Of a DNA stretch of 64,000 nt, positions 18,097 through 28,592 are shown piece after piece. The notes below the pieces were generated by a model. The model was not told the origin of the DNA. It made no database searches and worked only from the letters and a program-made list of their open reading frames with translations. The translations under genes were made by a program, and so were the position numbers. Where the stretch lies: assembly GCA_041396705.1 (NCBI GenBank), contig JAWKYB010000008.1, forward strand, positions 124,001 to 188,000, in the 5' to 3' direction. How positions within the stretch are numbered: the stretch's first letter is position 1; each line of letters opens with the position of its first letter. The DNA is from Alphaproteobacteria bacterium. Its GTDB lineage: Bacteria; Pseudomonadota; Alphaproteobacteria; CALKHQ01.

Positions 18097-19140
18097 ATGT
18101 CTCGGGGAGGGACGGACGATCACCGGGCGACGCGCGCCGTGGCGAGCGGTCAGCGCATCCGCATGCGCTTCGCCGCGATCTGGATCGCCCTTGTCGTCCT
18201 GGTTGCCGTCAGCGCCGTACTGGTGCCGCGCAGCCTGCAGGCGACATCGATCCTGGCCATAGCACCGCTGGCCGCCTTCCTCGCCATGACGGCGATGGGC
18301 GAGGCGCTGGTGCTGATGATGCGCGGCATCGACCTGTCGATTCCTGCGGTGATCACCTTGTCCAGTTCCGTCATCCTCGGCATGACTGGCGGCGAGAATG
18401 GCGGCCTGGCGCTCGCCATCGTCGTGGCCCTGGCCCTGTCGCTCGTCGTCGGGGTGATCAACGGCGTGCTGGTCGCCCTGTTCAAGCTCAATGCCCTGAT
18501 CGTGACGCTCGCGGTCGGCACGATCCTGACCGGCCTGGTCCTCTGGTATCGCGAGGGCGTGGCCCAGGAAGCCAGCGTGCCGCCGCTGCTCGCCGACTGG
18601 GGCGAGGCCCGGTTCCTGTCGATCAACTCGGCGATCTGGGTCGCGGCGGCGCTGACGGCCGTGCTGACCGTCGGCCTGCGTCTGACGACGGTCGGCCGCC
18701 GCTTCGTCGCCGTCGGCGCCAACCCCAGGGCTGCCTGGATCGCCGGCCTGCCGGTAACGCGCCATCAGGTCGCCGCCTATGCGATCGCCGCGACGCTGTA
18801 TGGCGTGGCTGGAATCCTGCTGGCTGCGTTCATCCGCAATCCGACGCTGGAAGTGGGCGCCAACTACCTGCTGGCGCCGATCGCGGCGGCCGTGCTCGGC
18901 GGTACCGCCGTGACCGGCGGCATCGGCAGCATGATCGCCATCGGCGGCGCGGCACTGTTCCTGACCCAGCTCGGTCAGATCCTGCGCATGCTCGATCTGT
19001 CGACCGCGATCCAGTTCATGATCCACGGCGTGGCGATCGCGCTGGGCATGGGGCTGGCCAACCTGCGAGCCGGCACGCTGCACGCAGCCCTTTCCCGCAT
19101 TTTCGGCCGAACGGCCGACAGGATCGCAGGCGCGCCCTAG
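18097..19140 (+). CDS. Sugar-type (RbsC-like) ABC importer permease
   Basis: The 347-residue protein has about nine membrane segments and the CUT2/RbsC hallmarks MRGIDLSIPAVITLSS, NGVLVALFKLNALIVTLAVGTILTG and GANPRAAWIAGLPVTRHQ, closing with LGGTAVTGGIGS. CUT2 importers take up pentoses, inositols, autoinducer-2 or other small polar molecules. ATG 18097, with GAGGGAG upstream, is the best start. It is a separate permease, although the ATPase protein two genes downstream carries its own permease domain, so the channel may be a heterodimer of the two. Confidence 0.88.
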   Translation: MSRGGTDDHRATRAVASGQRIRMRFAAIWIALVVLVAVSAVLVPRSLQATSILAIAPLAAFLAMTAMGEALVLMMRGIDLSIPAVITLSSSVILGMTGGENGGLALAIVVALALSLVVGVINGVLVALFKLNALIVTLAVGTILTGLVLWYREGVAQEASVPPLLADWGEARFLSINSAIWVAAALTAVLTVGLRLTTVGRRFVAVGANPRAAWIAGLPVTRHQVAAYAIAATLYGVAGILLAAFIRNPTLEVGANYLLAPIAAAVLGGTAVTGGIGSMIAIGGAALFLTQLGQILRMLDLSTAIQFMIHGVAIALGMGLANLRAGTLHAALSRIFGRTADRIAGAP

Positions 19141-19207
19141 CCGCCTGCCGGGCAAATCCGAGGGCAGGCCAACTGCCCCACGCAAAACAACGGTGGAGGA
19201 GACGACG

Positions 19208-20380
19208 ATGCCCGAGTGTGCAGTGAGAACACCCTTTCTGGTCGCCGGCGGCCTGGCGGCCGGCATGCTGGCCGGCGCGGCCCAGGCCCAGGATGCCGAC
19301 CTGATGATGTCGGCGATGGGCACGACCGATAACATCGGCCCGGTGGTGCTGGAGGCATTCCGGCACGCCAGCGAGCAGCTGTCGCCGGAGGACCGCGAGC
19401 TGGCGCTGAAGTGCTGGAACGACAACGACTGCGAGACCGGCCGCGGCGAGCTGACCGTGGCGCTGGCCGACGGCTTTGGCGAGAACGTGTGGCGCCGCGT
19501 CACCCACATGGAATTCGTGATGCAGGCGCTGACCTATCCCAACGTGGGGCGGATCATCTACACGTCGGCCCGCGGCGACGCCAGCAAGGCGATCTCCGAC
19601 ATGCGCAGCCTGATCGTGCAGGGCGCCGACGTGATCATCACCTTCGTCGACTCCGGCCCGGCGCTGCTGCCCGCGATCAAGGAAGCCACCGACGAGGGAA
19701 TCCTTGTGGTGCCCTACATCGCCGGACCCGGCGGCAATGCCGGCGAGGACTATCTGACCTTCGTTGCCGAGGATCTGTGCGAGCTGGGCCGCCAGTTCGT
19801 CCAGTTCGTCGCGGAAAACAACAGCGACGACGCGGTCGAGCTGGTCGAGCTGGGCGGCACGCCCGGCAACCCGCTCAGTTCCGCCTGGCAGGGCTGCTCG
19901 GAGGAGGCCATCGAGCAGGATCCCCGCATGCAGCTGCTCGGCAAGGCCGACACCAACTGGACGCAGGAAGGCACCTTCGAGGCGATGTCGAGCTTCCTGT
20001 CGCAATATCCCGACATCGACGGCGTGCTGTACGAGTATGCCGACGGGTTCCGCGGCGGCGTGCGTGCCTACGAGGCAGCCGAGCGCGCGCCGGACGTCAT
20101 CGTCACCCTGCGCACCGACGAGCAGGGCCTGTTCTGCGACTGGGAGGCCGCAAACGACCCGAACTTCCGCATCTTCTTCTCGTCCGGCGGCACCTTCCAG
20201 GCCCGGATCGCCCTGACCGCGGCGATGATGAAGCTGGACGGTGCGGATGTGCCGCCGCACGTGGACGTGCCGTTCCGCATGAAGGAGGTGCAGACCGGCA
20301 TGTGCGATCCGAGCCTGCCGGACCAGATGCCGGTGTCGTCGGCCGTCGACGCCGACATGCTGGCGCGGATGTTCCAGTAG
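19208..20380 (+). CDS. Periplasmic binding protein of a CUT2-type ABC importer
   Basis: The 390-residue protein has a Sec leader (TPFLVAGGLAAGMLAGAAQAQ, cleavage after about residue 27). The mature part has an open RbsB-like fold with VIITFVDSGPALLPAIKEATDEGI, where ribose-binding proteins carry the sugar-site motif, and YPDIDGVLYEYADGFRGGVRAYEAA near the hinge. GGAGGA nine bases before ATG 19208 decides the start over an in-frame GTG at 19193. The insert ALKCWNDNDCETGRGELTVALADGF, with two cysteines, is not usual in sugar-binding proteins. The ligand is unknown. Confidence 0.8.
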   Translation: MPECAVRTPFLVAGGLAAGMLAGAAQAQDADLMMSAMGTTDNIGPVVLEAFRHASEQLSPEDRELALKCWNDNDCETGRGELTVALADGFGENVWRRVTHMEFVMQALTYPNVGRIIYTSARGDASKAISDMRSLIVQGADVIITFVDSGPALLPAIKEATDEGILVVPYIAGPGGNAGEDYLTFVAEDLCELGRQFVQFVAENNSDDAVELVELGGTPGNPLSSAWQGCSEEAIEQDPRMQLLGKADTNWTQEGTFEAMSSFLSQYPDIDGVLYEYADGFRGGVRAYEAAERAPDVIVTLRTDEQGLFCDWEAANDPNFRIFFSSGGTFQARIALTAAMMKLDGADVPPHVDVPFRMKEVQTGMCDPSLPDQMPVSSAVDADMLARMFQ

Positions 20381-20466
20381 GAACGGTCATCGCGACCGCG
20401 GCCGTCCGCCGAGGCCGGCCGCGGGCCGCCATCCGCCCGAACCCGCGTCGAAATGGAATCGAAACG

Positions 20467-22992
20467 ATGACCGCGCCCCGGCTCCGGCTCGCCGGCGTCA
20501 GCAAGCGCTATCCCGGCGTGCTGGCGCTGGACGACGTCACCCTGGCGTGCAGCGCGGGCGAGGTGCACGCGATCCTGGGCGAGAACGGTTCCGGCAAGAG
20601 CACCCTGCTGAAGATCGCCAGCGGCGCGCTGGCGCCGGACGCCGGCACCGTCGAGATCGACGGCCAGCGGCTGGACGAAGCCAACCCGGTGAAGGCCAGG
20701 CAGCTAGGCCTCGCCACCGTCTACCAGGACAATTCGCTGATCCCGGAGCTGACGGTCGCCCAGAATCTTTACCTCGGCAACGCCGAGTCGGCGCCGGGCT
20801 TTTCGGCCATGGCGGCCTGGGCGCGCGACCAGCTGGCGCCCTACGGCGTCTCGATCGACGTCGGGGCCACGGTCGCCGCCCTCTCGCCGGCCCAGCGCCA
20901 GTTCCTCGAGATCGTCAAGGCACTGGTCAACAGGCCGAAGATCCTGCTGCTCGACGAACCGACGACAGCCCTCGACATCCACGACGTGGAGGTGTTGCAC
21001 ACCATCGTCCGGCGCATCGTCGCGGAAGGCACCACGGTGGTCTACGTCACCCACCGCCTGCCGGAAATCCTGAGCCTGGCCGATCGGGTCAGTATTCTGC
21101 GCGATGGCGCATTCCAGGGCACACACGGCACCGCCGATCTGTCGGAGGATGCCCTGATCGCGCTGATGGTCGGCCGGCCGATCGATGCGGAGTTCCCGAC
21201 CAAGACCGGAGCGCAGGACGCGGTGCGCCTGGCCGTGCGCGACCTTGCCGGCGGCCGGTTCGCGGGTGTCGGCTTTGAACTTCGCCGCGGCGAGGTGCTC
21301 GGGCTGGCCGGCGCCGAAGGCAACGGGCAACGCGAGGTTCTGCGCGCGCTCGCCGGCTTCGAGGATGCACAGGGCAGCCTGACCCTCGACGACCGGCCGG
21401 TGCCGTTGAATGCGCCCCGGCGGTCGATCGACGCCGGGATCATGATGTTGAGCGGCGACCGCGCCGGCGAATCGATCTTCGCGGACCTTGGCGTGCGCGA
21501 GAACATGACGGTCCAAGTGCTCGACAGCTTCGCCAAGGCCGGTTTCGTCGATGGCGGGAGCGAGCGCCGCCGCGCCGCCGCGCTCGTCGACCAGCTGGAC
21601 GTGGTCACCGCCTCGCTCGACCAGCCGATCGGCGCGCTGTCCGGCGGGAACCAGCAGAAGGCGGTGATGGCGCGCAGCTTCCTGCATCGCGCGTCGGTCG
21701 TGCTGGTTGACGAGCCGACCCAGGGCGTCGACGCCAAGGCACGGTTCGACATCTACCAGGCGCTCCGGTCGAAGGCGGCCGACGGCACGGCGTTCGTCAT
21801 CCAGTCTGCAGACGCGCTGGAACTCGCCGGGCTCTGCGACCGCGTGCTGGTGTTCTCGCGCGGCCGGGTGATCCGCGAACTCGAAGGCGACGCGGTGACG
21901 GAGCCGAACATCGTCGCATCGTTCCTGACCTCGCGCGCGACCGAGGCCGGCCGGCCCGACGGTGCACCTGCCGCGACATCGCCGCGGCCGGGAATCCGCG
22001 ACCGCTGGTGGAGTCCGCTCGTGTTCATGGCTCTGCTGGTCCTGTTGGTCGGCGCCTTCGCCACCAGCCAGGCCGACACCTTTCTGACCACGCTGAATGC
22101 GCGCCATCTGCTGCTGGCGACGGTTCCGCTGGCCCTTGTGGCGATGGCCCAACTCAACGCCTTGCTGGTCGGCGGTTTCGACATGTCCGTCGGCTCGTTA
22201 ATGAGCGTCACGGTGGTCTCGGCATCGTTCCTGATCGCCGCCGAGGCAAGTGCGTTCGCGGTCGTTGCCGGCACCCTCGCCTGCCTGGCGATCGGCGTCG
22301 CCGTCGGCGTCGTCAACGGCGGCATGATCCGCCGCCTGCGGATCAACCCGGTGATCACCACCATCGCGACGCTGAGCGTCCTGCAGGGCATCGCCCTCTA
22401 TCTGCGCCCGACGCCGGCCGGCTTCGTCAGCCCGGAATTTGTCGACGTGCTGACCACCCGCGTGTGGTTCGTCCCGTGCTCGATCCTTGTCCTGATCGCC
22501 TTCGCCGTCGCTGCGGACTGGTGGCTGTATCGCAGCCGCGGCGGACTTGCCCTGCGTGCGACCGGCTTCCGCGAGGAGGCGGCGCGGCGCAACGGCGTGC
22601 GTACGGGTCTGGTCCACATCCGCGCCTATGCCGTCTCGGGGCTGCTCGCGGCGTTCGCCGGGCTGTTTCTGGCGTCCGAGGTCGGTGTCGGCCACCCGAC
22701 CGTCGGCGCAACCTACACGCTGATCGGCATCGCCGCAGCCGTGCTTGGCGGCGCGGCATTGACCGGCGGGCGCGGGTCGTTCCTCGGGGCGCTGCTGGGC
22801 GCGCTGTTCTTCGCACTGATCATCAACATCATGCCGTTCCTCGGCATGAGCACGGCCTTCGGCAGCATCCTCAGTGGGGCGCTCACCCTGATTGCCGTGC
22901 TGCTCTATGCCGGCAAGCTGCCGCTCGTCCGGCTGCGGCGGCTGATGCGGCCGCGCCCGGCGATCGCACCATCGCTGGCCCGCAATGCCTGA
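20467..22992 (+). CDS. Fused ABC importer protein: tandem ATPase (RbsA-like) plus permease (RbsC-like)
   Basis: The 841-residue protein joins two normally separate subunits. ATPase domain 1 (~residues 5-235) has GENGSGKST, the degenerate signature LSPAQRQFLEIVKAL and ILLLDEPTTALD. Domain 2 (~250-495) has the usual degenerate Walker A AGAEGNGQREVLRAL and an intact LSGGNQQKAVMAR. After an Ala/Pro-rich linker near residue 500, a full RbsC-like permease with about nine membrane segments follows (GGFDMSVGSLMS, INPVITTIATLSVLQG). No stop or frameshift separates them. With the separate permease at 18097 it could form an asymmetric importer. The KstD-like gene follows 30 bases later. Confidence 0.88.
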   Translation: MTAPRLRLAGVSKRYPGVLALDDVTLACSAGEVHAILGENGSGKSTLLKIASGALAPDAGTVEIDGQRLDEANPVKARQLGLATVYQDNSLIPELTVAQNLYLGNAESAPGFSAMAAWARDQLAPYGVSIDVGATVAALSPAQRQFLEIVKALVNRPKILLLDEPTTALDIHDVEVLHTIVRRIVAEGTTVVYVTHRLPEILSLADRVSILRDGAFQGTHGTADLSEDALIALMVGRPIDAEFPTKTGAQDAVRLAVRDLAGGRFAGVGFELRRGEVLGLAGAEGNGQREVLRALAGFEDAQGSLTLDDRPVPLNAPRRSIDAGIMMLSGDRAGESIFADLGVRENMTVQVLDSFAKAGFVDGGSERRRAAALVDQLDVVTASLDQPIGALSGGNQQKAVMARSFLHRASVVLVDEPTQGVDAKARFDIYQALRSKAADGTAFVIQSADALELAGLCDRVLVFSRGRVIRELEGDAVTEPNIVASFLTSRATEAGRPDGAPAATSPRPGIRDRWWSPLVFMALLVLLVGAFATSQADTFLTTLNARHLLLATVPLALVAMAQLNALLVGGFDMSVGSLMSVTVVSASFLIAAEASAFAVVAGTLACLAIGVAVGVVNGGMIRRLRINPVITTIATLSVLQGIALYLRPTPAGFVSPEFVDVLTTRVWFVPCSILVLIAFAVAADWWLYRSRGGLALRATGFREEAARRNGVRTGLVHIRAYAVSGLLAAFAGLFLASEVGVGHPTVGATYTLIGIAAAVLGGAALTGGRGSFLGALLGALFFALIINIMPFLGMSTAFGSILSGALTLIAVLLYAGKLPLVRLRRLMRPRPAIAPSLARNA

Positions 22993-23022
22993 GCGGAACG
23001 GAACCAAGGGGAGGAGACACAG

Positions 23023-24696
23023 ATGACGACGCAACAGACCATCGCCGCCCGGCGGTCGCCGCGCCCGGCCGCGGCACGCGGGCCTTATGACGGCAGTTTC
23101 GACATGGTGGTGGTCGGCGGCGGGGCGGGTGGCCTCGCCTCCGCCCTGTTCAGCGCGTGGCAGGGCAACAGGGTGCTTCTGCTCGAGAAGGCGCCGGTGC
23201 TGGGCGGCACCACGAAGAAGGCCGCCTTCTGGTACTGGGTGCCGAACAACGAGGCGATGCGGGCCGCCGGCACCGCCGACCCGCGCGCGGACTGTCTGCG
23301 CTACATGGCGCGGCTGTCGCGGCCGGAGGTCTACAACCCCGAGGACCCGCATCTTGGCGTGACGCCGTGGGAATACGCTCAATATGAGGCCATCTACGAC
23401 AACGCCTCGGTCGCGACCGAACTGCTGGCGTCGAAGGGCGCACTGGAGTACCGCCACTGCGCCGCCGTTCCGGACTACTGGGCCGAACTGCCCGAGGACA
23501 AGGCGCCGACCGGCCGCGTGCTGTTGCCGAAAGGCGCGCGGGAATCCATGTCCGACGGCGGCGAGGTCGCGATCCGCACCATGTCCGCAGCGGCGGAGGC
23601 GGCTGGCGTCGACATCCGCACCGGTCATCGGGTCCAGCGGCTGATCGTCAATTCCGCCGGCGCGGTTGTCGGTCTGGAGGCGGAGACCGGCGACGGCCGT
23701 GCCTGGCGCTTCGGTGCACGCAAGGCGGTGATCTTCGCCAGCGGCGGCTTCACCCACGACGAGGAGCTGCGCAAGAACTACCTCAGCGCACCGGTGCTGG
23801 GCGGCTGCGCGGCGACCACCAACGAAGGCGACCTGGTCTACATCGCCGGCGCGGTCGGCGCCGCGATGCGGAACATGAACTACGCCTGGATGTGCCCGAT
23901 CGTCCTGGAAAAGGCCCTGGCGCACGACCCCGGCCTGATCGGCACCTTCTCGCCGTCCGGCGATTCGATGATCTACGTCAGCATGGACGGCGTGCGTACC
24001 ACCAACGAGAAGCTGGCCTACAACGAGTCCGCCCAGTCGTTCTTCCGGTGGGACCCGACCACCAGCTCCTATCCCAACCTGGTCCAGGTCGCGATCTGGG
24101 ACCAGCGGTCACAGGATCACTGCGCCTCGGACGAGTACGGCCGGTTCATCGTGCCGGCAGGCACCGACGACCGCCATGTGATCAAGGGCGACACGCTCGA
24201 CGCCCTGGCCGGGGCGATCGGCGAGCGGCTGGGCCGGTACAAGGCCCGTACCGGCGGGCTGATGCCGTCCGCCGACTTCGCGGCGAACCTGAAGGCAACG
24301 ATTGCGCGCTTCAACGAATTCGCCCGGACCGGCAAGGATCTCGACTTCCAGCGGGGCGACCGCATCGTCGAGCAGCTGTTCAACGGCCCGGTCGCCGAAT
24401 CCCCCACCGCGCCGAACGCGACGATGTATCCGATCAGCGACAGCGGGCCCTACTACGCGGCCCTGCTGACCGGCGGCAACCTCGACACCAAGGGCGGCCC
24501 GAAGACGATGCCGGACGGCAGGATCGTCGACGGCAGCGACACGCCGATCCCTGGGCTCTACGGCGTCGGCAACTGCGTCGCCTCGGCCTCGGCCCGGGCC
24601 TACTGGGCCGGCGGCGCCACCCTCGGCCCGATCATCGCCTTTGCCTATCTGGCGGCCAATGCAGCGCACGCCGAACCGCCGAAGCTGCCGAACTGA
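23023..24696 (+). CDS. FAD-dependent dehydrogenase of the 3-ketosteroid delta-1-dehydrogenase/fumarate reductase family
   Basis: The 557-residue flavoprotein has the dinucleotide fold MVVVGGGAGGLASAL at residues ~28-42, a LLLEK strand end, and KAVIFASGGFTHDEEL. Its C-terminus, ARAYWAGGATLGPIIAF, aligns with the KstD motif RTYPGAGATLGP: Tyr527 and Gly531 match the Tyr/Gly pair that, as I recall, polarises the ketone in Rhodococcus KstD. The family dehydrogenates cyclic ketones next to the carbonyl; relatives aromatise cyclohexanone acids. The protein is probably cytoplasmic. Lying in an importer operon, it likely acts first on the imported compound. Fumarate-reductase-like activity cannot be excluded. 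Confidence 0.85.
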   Translation: MTTQQTIAARRSPRPAAARGPYDGSFDMVVVGGGAGGLASALFSAWQGNRVLLLEKAPVLGGTTKKAAFWYWVPNNEAMRAAGTADPRADCLRYMARLSRPEVYNPEDPHLGVTPWEYAQYEAIYDNASVATELLASKGALEYRHCAAVPDYWAELPEDKAPTGRVLLPKGARESMSDGGEVAIRTMSAAAEAAGVDIRTGHRVQRLIVNSAGAVVGLEAETGDGRAWRFGARKAVIFASGGFTHDEELRKNYLSAPVLGGCAATTNEGDLVYIAGAVGAAMRNMNYAWMCPIVLEKALAHDPGLIGTFSPSGDSMIYVSMDGVRTTNEKLAYNESAQSFFRWDPTTSSYPNLVQVAIWDQRSQDHCASDEYGRFIVPAGTDDRHVIKGDTLDALAGAIGERLGRYKARTGGLMPSADFAANLKATIARFNEFARTGKDLDFQRGDRIVEQLFNGPVAESPTAPNATMYPISDSGPYYAALLTGGNLDTKGGPKTMPDGRIVDGSDTPIPGLYGVGNCVASASARAYWAGGATLGPIIAFAYLAANAAHAEPPKLPN

Positions 24697-24778
24697 GACC
24701 ACATCCCGCCCGCGCCCAACGCGCATAGCCACGGCGGCCGGCCGGCTGGCCGGGCCGTCCAACCCGGAGGAGGAAAGC

Positions 24779-25237
24779 ATGGCACTGTGCACCCAGACGA
24801 TGACCGACGAGCAACGCAAGTCGGTCGCGCTCGAATATTTGAAGGCATTCGACAATGGCGGCGTCACCTCGACCGGCGGCAGCATCCTCGACCTGTTCGC
24901 CGACGACGCCCAGGTCTATTTCCCGAAGTGGGGCGTTGCCACCGGCAAAGAGCAGATCGGCAAGCTGTTCGGCGACGTCGGCGGCACGCTGAAGTCGATC
25001 AAGCACCATTTCTCGCACTTCAACTGGATCTTCTCGGGCAGCGACCTGGTCGTCGCCGAGGGCACCAGCGAGGGCGAGCACCGCGACGGAAAATGGTTGG
25101 CGGGCCAACCCGAGCACGGGGCCGGGCGCTGGTGCGACGTGTTCGAGATCCGCGACTGGAAGATCCATCGCTGCTTCATCTATCTCGACCCGGACTACGC
25201 CGGAAAGGACACCGGTCGCTATCCCTGGCTGGGGTGA
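24779..25237 (+). CDS. NTF2-fold (SnoaL/ketosteroid-isomerase-like) protein
   Basis: The 152-residue protein has the one-domain cone fold expected from its pattern: helix VALEYLKAFDNGG, LFADDAQVYFPKWG, KEQIGKLFGDVGG, then the strands HHFSHFNWIFSGSDLVVAEGTSEG and WCDVFEIRDWKIHRCFIYLDPDY. Members include ketosteroid isomerase, SnoaL cyclases and small hydrolases. Next to a KstD-like dehydrogenase, an isomerase or hydratase role on an enone is plausible, but no catalytic residue has been verified. The start at 24779 follows a strong GGAGGAGGAAAG site. It is the last gene of the operon. Confidence 0.78.
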   Translation: MALCTQTMTDEQRKSVALEYLKAFDNGGVTSTGGSILDLFADDAQVYFPKWGVATGKEQIGKLFGDVGGTLKSIKHHFSHFNWIFSGSDLVVAEGTSEGEHRDGKWLAGQPEHGAGRWCDVFEIRDWKIHRCFIYLDPDYAGKDTGRYPWLG

Positions 25238-25267
25238 AGCCCGAAACGCAGACCCGCCCGACGGCTC

Positions 25268-25298
25268 GTCACCGCCGGCCTCGCCGGCCGGCGGTGAC
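25268..25298. terminator. Hairpin between convergent genes, probable two-way terminator
   Basis: GTCACCGCCGGCC and its exact complement flank a TCGCC loop, giving a 13-bp GC-rich stem. It lies between the end of the NTF2-fold gene and the end of the membrane-protein gene on the other strand. No U tract follows on either strand, so termination may be weak or Rho-assisted. Confidence 0.55.
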
Positions 25299-25313
25299 GT
25301 CCGATGCGCCGGC

Positions 25314-25925
25314 TCAGAGCACGTATTTCAGCGCGACGAAGCCGGCGACGATCACCACGACAACCAACAGCGTGAACTCGGTCTTGTTGCGCTCGAGCAG
25401 TCCCTTCAGCGGCGGGCCGAAAAAGTAGAACACCACCGCCATGCCGAAGAAGCGCACGCCGCGGCCGACCGCGCAGACCAGCAGGAACATCGGGAAATCG
25501 TACTGCATGAAGCCGGCGGCGATGCAGACCAGCTTGAACGGAATCGGCGTCAGCGCGCCGATCAGGATGGCCAGCGCGCCGTTCCAGATGTCGCCGGCGA
25601 AATCGGCCTGCACCTCGGCGAAACCGGCCTGCAGCCCGTAGAGGTCGATCAGCCAGACGCCGAGCGTGTCGTAGGTCAGCAGGCCGATCAGATAGCCGAT
25701 CACACCGCCGAACACCGACGTCAGCGCCGCGACCGTGGCGACCAGCCAGACCCGGGCCTTGTTGACCACCATCATCGGGATCGCGGCCGCGTCCACCGGG
25801 ATCGGCAGGATCGCGCTCTCCAGTGCCGAGACGATGCCGAGCAGATACAGCGCCTTGCGCGTCTCCGCGTAGTGCATGCAGTACTCGACCGCCGCGCCGA
25901 TGCGCAGGAAACGGGGCAGGGCCAT
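25314..25925 (-). CDS. YqaA/VTT-domain (SNARE-associated-like) inner-membrane protein
   Basis: The 203-residue protein has four or five hydrophobic segments and the pattern of small YqaA/DedA-related proteins: ALESAILPIPVDAAAIPMMV, FGGVIGYLIGLLTYDTLGVW, and ALTPIPFKLVCIAAGFMQYDFPMFLL. DedA-superfamily proteins are linked to lipid transport and envelope homeostasis; no specific substrate can be read here. The start ATG is at 25925. The gene is convergent with the flavoprotein operon and lies 106 bases from the stop of the sulfotransferase gene on the same strand. Confidence 0.75.
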   Translation of the reverse strand: MALPRFLRIGAAVEYCMHYAETRKALYLLGIVSALESAILPIPVDAAAIPMMVVNKARVWLVATVAALTSVFGGVIGYLIGLLTYDTLGVWLIDLYGLQAGFAEVQADFAGDIWNGALAILIGALTPIPFKLVCIAAGFMQYDFPMFLLVCAVGRGVRFFGMAVVFYFFGPPLKGLLERNKTEFTLLVVVVIVAGFVALKYVL

Positions 25926-26031
25926 GGGCTGGCGGGGTCCTTTCAGGCGCGACTCGCGGCGCAGCCCCTATATAGGCGCTTATCGAACGGCCCGCATCGC
26001 CGAGTCCGTGACGATTCCGTATCGGCGGGGA

Positions 26032-26760
26032 TCAGAGCGCGAAGGCCAGCATCGCGTCGTAAAGGGGGCGCGCCTGCGCCGCCAGCCGGGCGGCGGCGCC
26101 GTCCAGCGCCGGCGGCGGCGCCTCGGGCGGTGCGAACCCGGTGGAGGTGAGCACCGCCCCGTACCAATGCGCGGCCCAGACCCCGTCCTCCGGCCGCGGC
26201 CCCGGCGGCCAGTGCAGCATCGCCGCGTCGAACGCGATGCCCAGCCGGCCGCACAACGCGGTCAGGCAGCCGTGTGGGTCGGCGCGCACCCGCCCGGCGT
26301 CGAGCACCGGCGGGGCCGCACCCAGCCGATCCGCGACCCGGTCGAACAGGTCCTTCTGCGCGCCGAAGCCGATGTCGGCCAGCGACGGGTTCTCGCGCTT
26401 GGCGGCATAGCTGGCGACGACATGGGCAGGGTCGCGGATCAGGAACACGTTGGCGACGCGGTCGACCCAGTCGCGCGGGAACCCGGCGATCATGTGGTGG
26501 CACATGTGCTTCTGGTAGAACACAGGCCGGCCGCCCGGCACCGGGCCCAGGCAGCGGGCGACCACCGCGTCCGGGTCGGTCTCGCCGTCGGCGATCACCG
26601 CGTCGCGCATCGGATGGTCGAGGCCGGTCGCGGCCAGATAGGCGGCATAGAACGGCTCGTCGACCACGGCGCAGTCGACGCGCGCGCCGAAGCTGCGCAT
26701 CAGCGCGGTCGACAGGTTGCGCGGTCCCGACCACATCGCGATGCGCAGCGGTTCGGCCAT
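26032..26760 (-). CDS. Sulfotransferase-family protein
   Basis: The 242-residue product opens with MAEPLRIAMWSGPRNLSTAL, where SGPRNLST is the phosphosulfate-binding loop of the P-loop sulfotransferase superfamily. Later it has VFLIRDPAHVVASYA, the 3'-phosphate-binding RDP...S block. The acceptor is unknown. Similar stand-alone proteins often sit near amino-acid or cell-envelope genes. The ATG at 26760 lies 11 bases after the glmS stop, so it is probably co-transcribed with glmU-glmS. Confidence 0.78.
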   Translation of the reverse strand: MAEPLRIAMWSGPRNLSTALMRSFGARVDCAVVDEPFYAAYLAATGLDHPMRDAVIADGETDPDAVVARCLGPVPGGRPVFYQKHMCHHMIAGFPRDWVDRVANVFLIRDPAHVVASYAAKRENPSLADIGFGAQKDLFDRVADRLGAAPPVLDAGRVRADPHGCLTALCGRLGIAFDAAMLHWPPGPRPEDGVWAAHWYGAVLTSTGFAPPEAPPPALDGAAARLAAQARPLYDAMLAFAL

Positions 26761-26771
26761 GCGCGGCGGCC

Positions 26772-28589
<1,818 letters not shown>

Positions 28590-28592
28590 TTC

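Noticed and set aside
19411..20466. Extension of the fused ATPase-permease frame far upstream into the binding-protein gene
   Set aside because: The frame is open by chance. The binding-protein frame is conserved and the ATPase domain starts at the ATG at 20467.
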